Source of the DNA: Rhodospirillaceae bacterium
Lineage (GTDB): Bacteria > Pseudomonadota > Alphaproteobacteria > Thalassobaculales > Thalassobaculaceae
Direction of reading: 5' to 3'
NCBI GenBank assembly: GCA_002730675.1
Contig: PCAV01000144.1
Span: 1-7,154, forward strand
Length of the DNA stretch: 7,154 bases
The first letter of the stretch is position 1. The number at the start of each line of letters is the position of its first letter. The notes below the pieces were generated by a model, which saw nothing but the letters and a program-made list of their open reading frames with translations, was not told where the DNA came from and did not search any database. Positions 6,083 through 7,154 of the stretch are shown here, one piece after another. The translations under genes were made by a program, and so were the position numbers.

Positions 6083-6187
6083 AAACGTGTGCAGTAACAA
6101 ATAGACATGGCAATTTTTTTATGACTACGCTTCGCCATCCCCTAATCTATGCTGTATACACGATATTTTAATCGAAAGCTCGCTCTT

Positions 6188-6216
6188 TTGACAGGATCAA
6201 CGCAGTATGTAGTTAT
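6188..6216 (+). promoter_or_regulatory. Possible fabI promoter with a perfect -35 box
   Basis: TTGACA at 6188-6193 is a perfect -35 hexamer on the strand that encodes fabI. Seventeen bases later, AGTTAT (6211-6216) matches the -10 consensus at only three positions. A better -10-like TATAAA at 6227-6232 has no -35 at proper distance. The leader would be about 130 bases. Confidence 0.3.
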
Positions 6217-6353
6217 TTAAAAAAGATATAAAATTAAAAGTTGTGCGCCTTTAGGATTTATACCCTCAGTGGTTTATTGTAGAGTTAATAAAGCTTTTAG
6301 ATGATAAAATTTCAAAATTTATTACGTTAATCCTTGGAAAATGGGAATTTCAT

Positions 6354-7154
6354 ATGAATAGTTCAGTAGGAGTTATGTCTGGAAAACGTGGACTTGTTAT
6401 GGGCGTAGCCAACGAACGGTCTATAGCGTGGGGGATAGCCAAAATGGCAGCAGCCCATGGGGCTGAACTGGCGTTCACATACCAGGGAGATGCTCTTCTA
6501 AAACGACTGTCACCACTTGCACAATCAGTTAATTCTGAGATGGTAATGCAGTGCGACGTCACTGATGAAAATAGTTTAGAAACAGTATTCAATACAATCA
6601 GAGAGAGTTGGGGAAAGATTGACTTTGTGGTCCACGCAATAGCGTATTCAGATAAGGATGAATTGAAAGGAGAGTACATCAACACTAGCCGAGATAACTT
6701 TCTACGCACACTGGATATCTCTTGTTTTTCCTTCACTTCAGTTGCAAAGTATTCTGCCGAGCTTATGCCAGATGGAGGCAGCCTTTTAACACTTAGTTAT
6801 TATGGGGCAGAACGCGTTATGCCACACTATAATGTTATGGGAGTAGCAAAAGCGGCTTTAGAATCAAGCGTGCGTTATCTAGCGGTGGACCTCGGCGACC
6901 AAAAAATAAGGGTGAACGGACTTTCAGCCGGCCCCATGAAAACTTTAGCCGCATCAGGAATAGGTGACTTTCGATATATTTTAAAGTGGAACGAATACAA
7001 CTCACCATTGAAGCGGAACGTTACTCTTGAAGACGTGGGTGGTGCCGCCATGTACCTATTAAGTGATTTATCTAGCGGCGTATCTGGCGAGATACATCAT
7101 GTAGATTGTGGATACAATATCGTAGGCATGAAAGCTGTCGATGCTCCAGACATC
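6354..7154 (+). CDS. fabI: Enoyl-[acyl-carrier-protein] reductase (NADH), 3' end cut by window
   Basis: FabI performs the last step of each fatty-acid elongation cycle, reducing trans-2-enoyl-ACP to acyl-ACP with NADH in the cytosol. The visible 267 residues contain the variant nucleotide-binding motif GVANERSIAWGIA (17-29), QCDVT (66-70), HAIAYSDKDEL (94-104), Tyr149, catalytic Tyr159 and Lys166 in the FabI-type Y-x6-K arrangement (YNVMGVAK), SAGPMKTLAASGI (191-203), and SGEIHHVDCGYN near the end. Classical SDRs such as the one at 1-717 have YxxxK, so the two are clearly distinct. The frame is open to the right edge; the ending VGMKAVDAPDI suggests fewer than about 15 residues are missing. 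The ATG at 6354 has GGGA (6343-6346) 7 bases upstream; a second ATG at 6375 has AGGAG only two bases before it, too close. It is divergent from the importer operon. Ala97 stands where E. coli has Gly93. Confidence 0.95.
   Translation, partial: MNSSVGVMSGKRGLVMGVANERSIAWGIAKMAAAHGAELAFTYQGDALLKRLSPLAQSVNSEMVMQCDVTDENSLETVFNTIRESWGKIDFVVHAIAYSDKDELKGEYINTSRDNFLRTLDISCFSFTSVAKYSAELMPDGGSLLTLSYYGAERVMPHYNVMGVAKAALESSVRYLAVDLGDQKIRVNGLSAGPMKTLAASGIGDFRYILKWNEYNSPLKRNVTLEDVGGAAMYLLSDLSSGVSGEIHHVDCGYNIVGMKAVDAPDI

Larger units (their letters stand above)
5882..6342. other. Long divergent intergenic region between the importer operon and fabI
   Basis: No credible gene is present here: open frames are only a few to about fifteen codons (for example from the ATGs at 5913 and 6061). 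The region is AT-rich and carries interlocking palindromes near the ATPase gene (5908-5925), a promoter candidate on the minus strand (5943-5970), two copies of TAAAACGTT (6006-6014 and 6074-6082), a TGTATACA palindrome (6153-6160), and a TTGACA box on the plus strand (6188-6193). I see no tRNA, riboswitch or transposon end. Confidence 0.6.

Noticed and set aside
6153..6160. TGTATACA palindrome as a GntR-type operator
   Set aside because: Eight bases in AT-rich DNA with no wider symmetry and no linked GntR gene; too likely by chance to list as a feature.
5868..6353. Possible riboswitch or small RNA gene in the long intergenic region
   Set aside because: No conserved riboswitch core, no strong hairpin with a U-tract and no tRNA-like fold could be found by reading either strand.
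6350..6736. Open frame of 128 codons on the minus strand opposite fabI
   Set aside because: The plus strand encodes an uninterrupted FabI with catalytic residues; the antisense frame resembles no protein I know.

Overview
The window is AT-rich DNA (roughly 40% GC by eye) with compact bacterial gene spacing. It most likely comes from an alphaproteobacterium. The basis is the FabI sequence (the HAIAYSDK-type loop and the C-terminal VDAPDI stretch), the polyamine-type ABC transporter with a large N-terminal extension in one permease, and a PadR-like regulator of a type I associate with that class. A marine, free-living lineage is a guess from base composition only. I see no rRNA, tRNA, CRISPR, transposon or phage gene.

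Layout from left to right. Positions 1-717 (+) hold a short-chain dehydrogenase/reductase (SDR) whose first few residues lie outside the window. It converges on a minus-strand cluster, with a small perfect hairpin (731-747) between the two stop codons. Read in its direction of transcription, the minus-strand cluster is: ATP-binding subunit (PotA type, 5867-4776), periplasmic binding protein (4644-3556), PotB-type permease (3474-2233), PotC-type permease (2227-1376), and a PadR-like transcriptional regulator (1293-751). A 486-base non-coding stretch (5868-6353) separates this cluster from a divergent fabI gene (6354 to the right edge) for enoyl-ACP reductase. That gene has no stop inside the window but lacks only a few C-terminal residues.

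The four transporter genes together encode a complete importer: a secreted binding protein, two membrane subunits with EAA-type coupling loops, and an ATPase with all expected motifs. Polyamines such as putrescine or spermidine, or a related cationic or amino compound, are the likely cargo. Expression seems to be layered. There is a candidate promoter with interlocking palindromes ahead of the ATPase gene, a possible second promoter ahead of the binding-protein gene, and a strong hairpin between the binding-protein and permease genes that could keep the binding protein in excess. The PadR-like gene has its own good promoter candidate flanked by two perfect inverted repeats, which suggests autoregulation.

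Nothing here is clearly a new biological system. The observations most worth following up are the PadR promoter/operator arrangement, the roughly 140-residue periplasmic insertion in the PotB-type permease, and the interlocked palindromes ahead of the ATPase gene.
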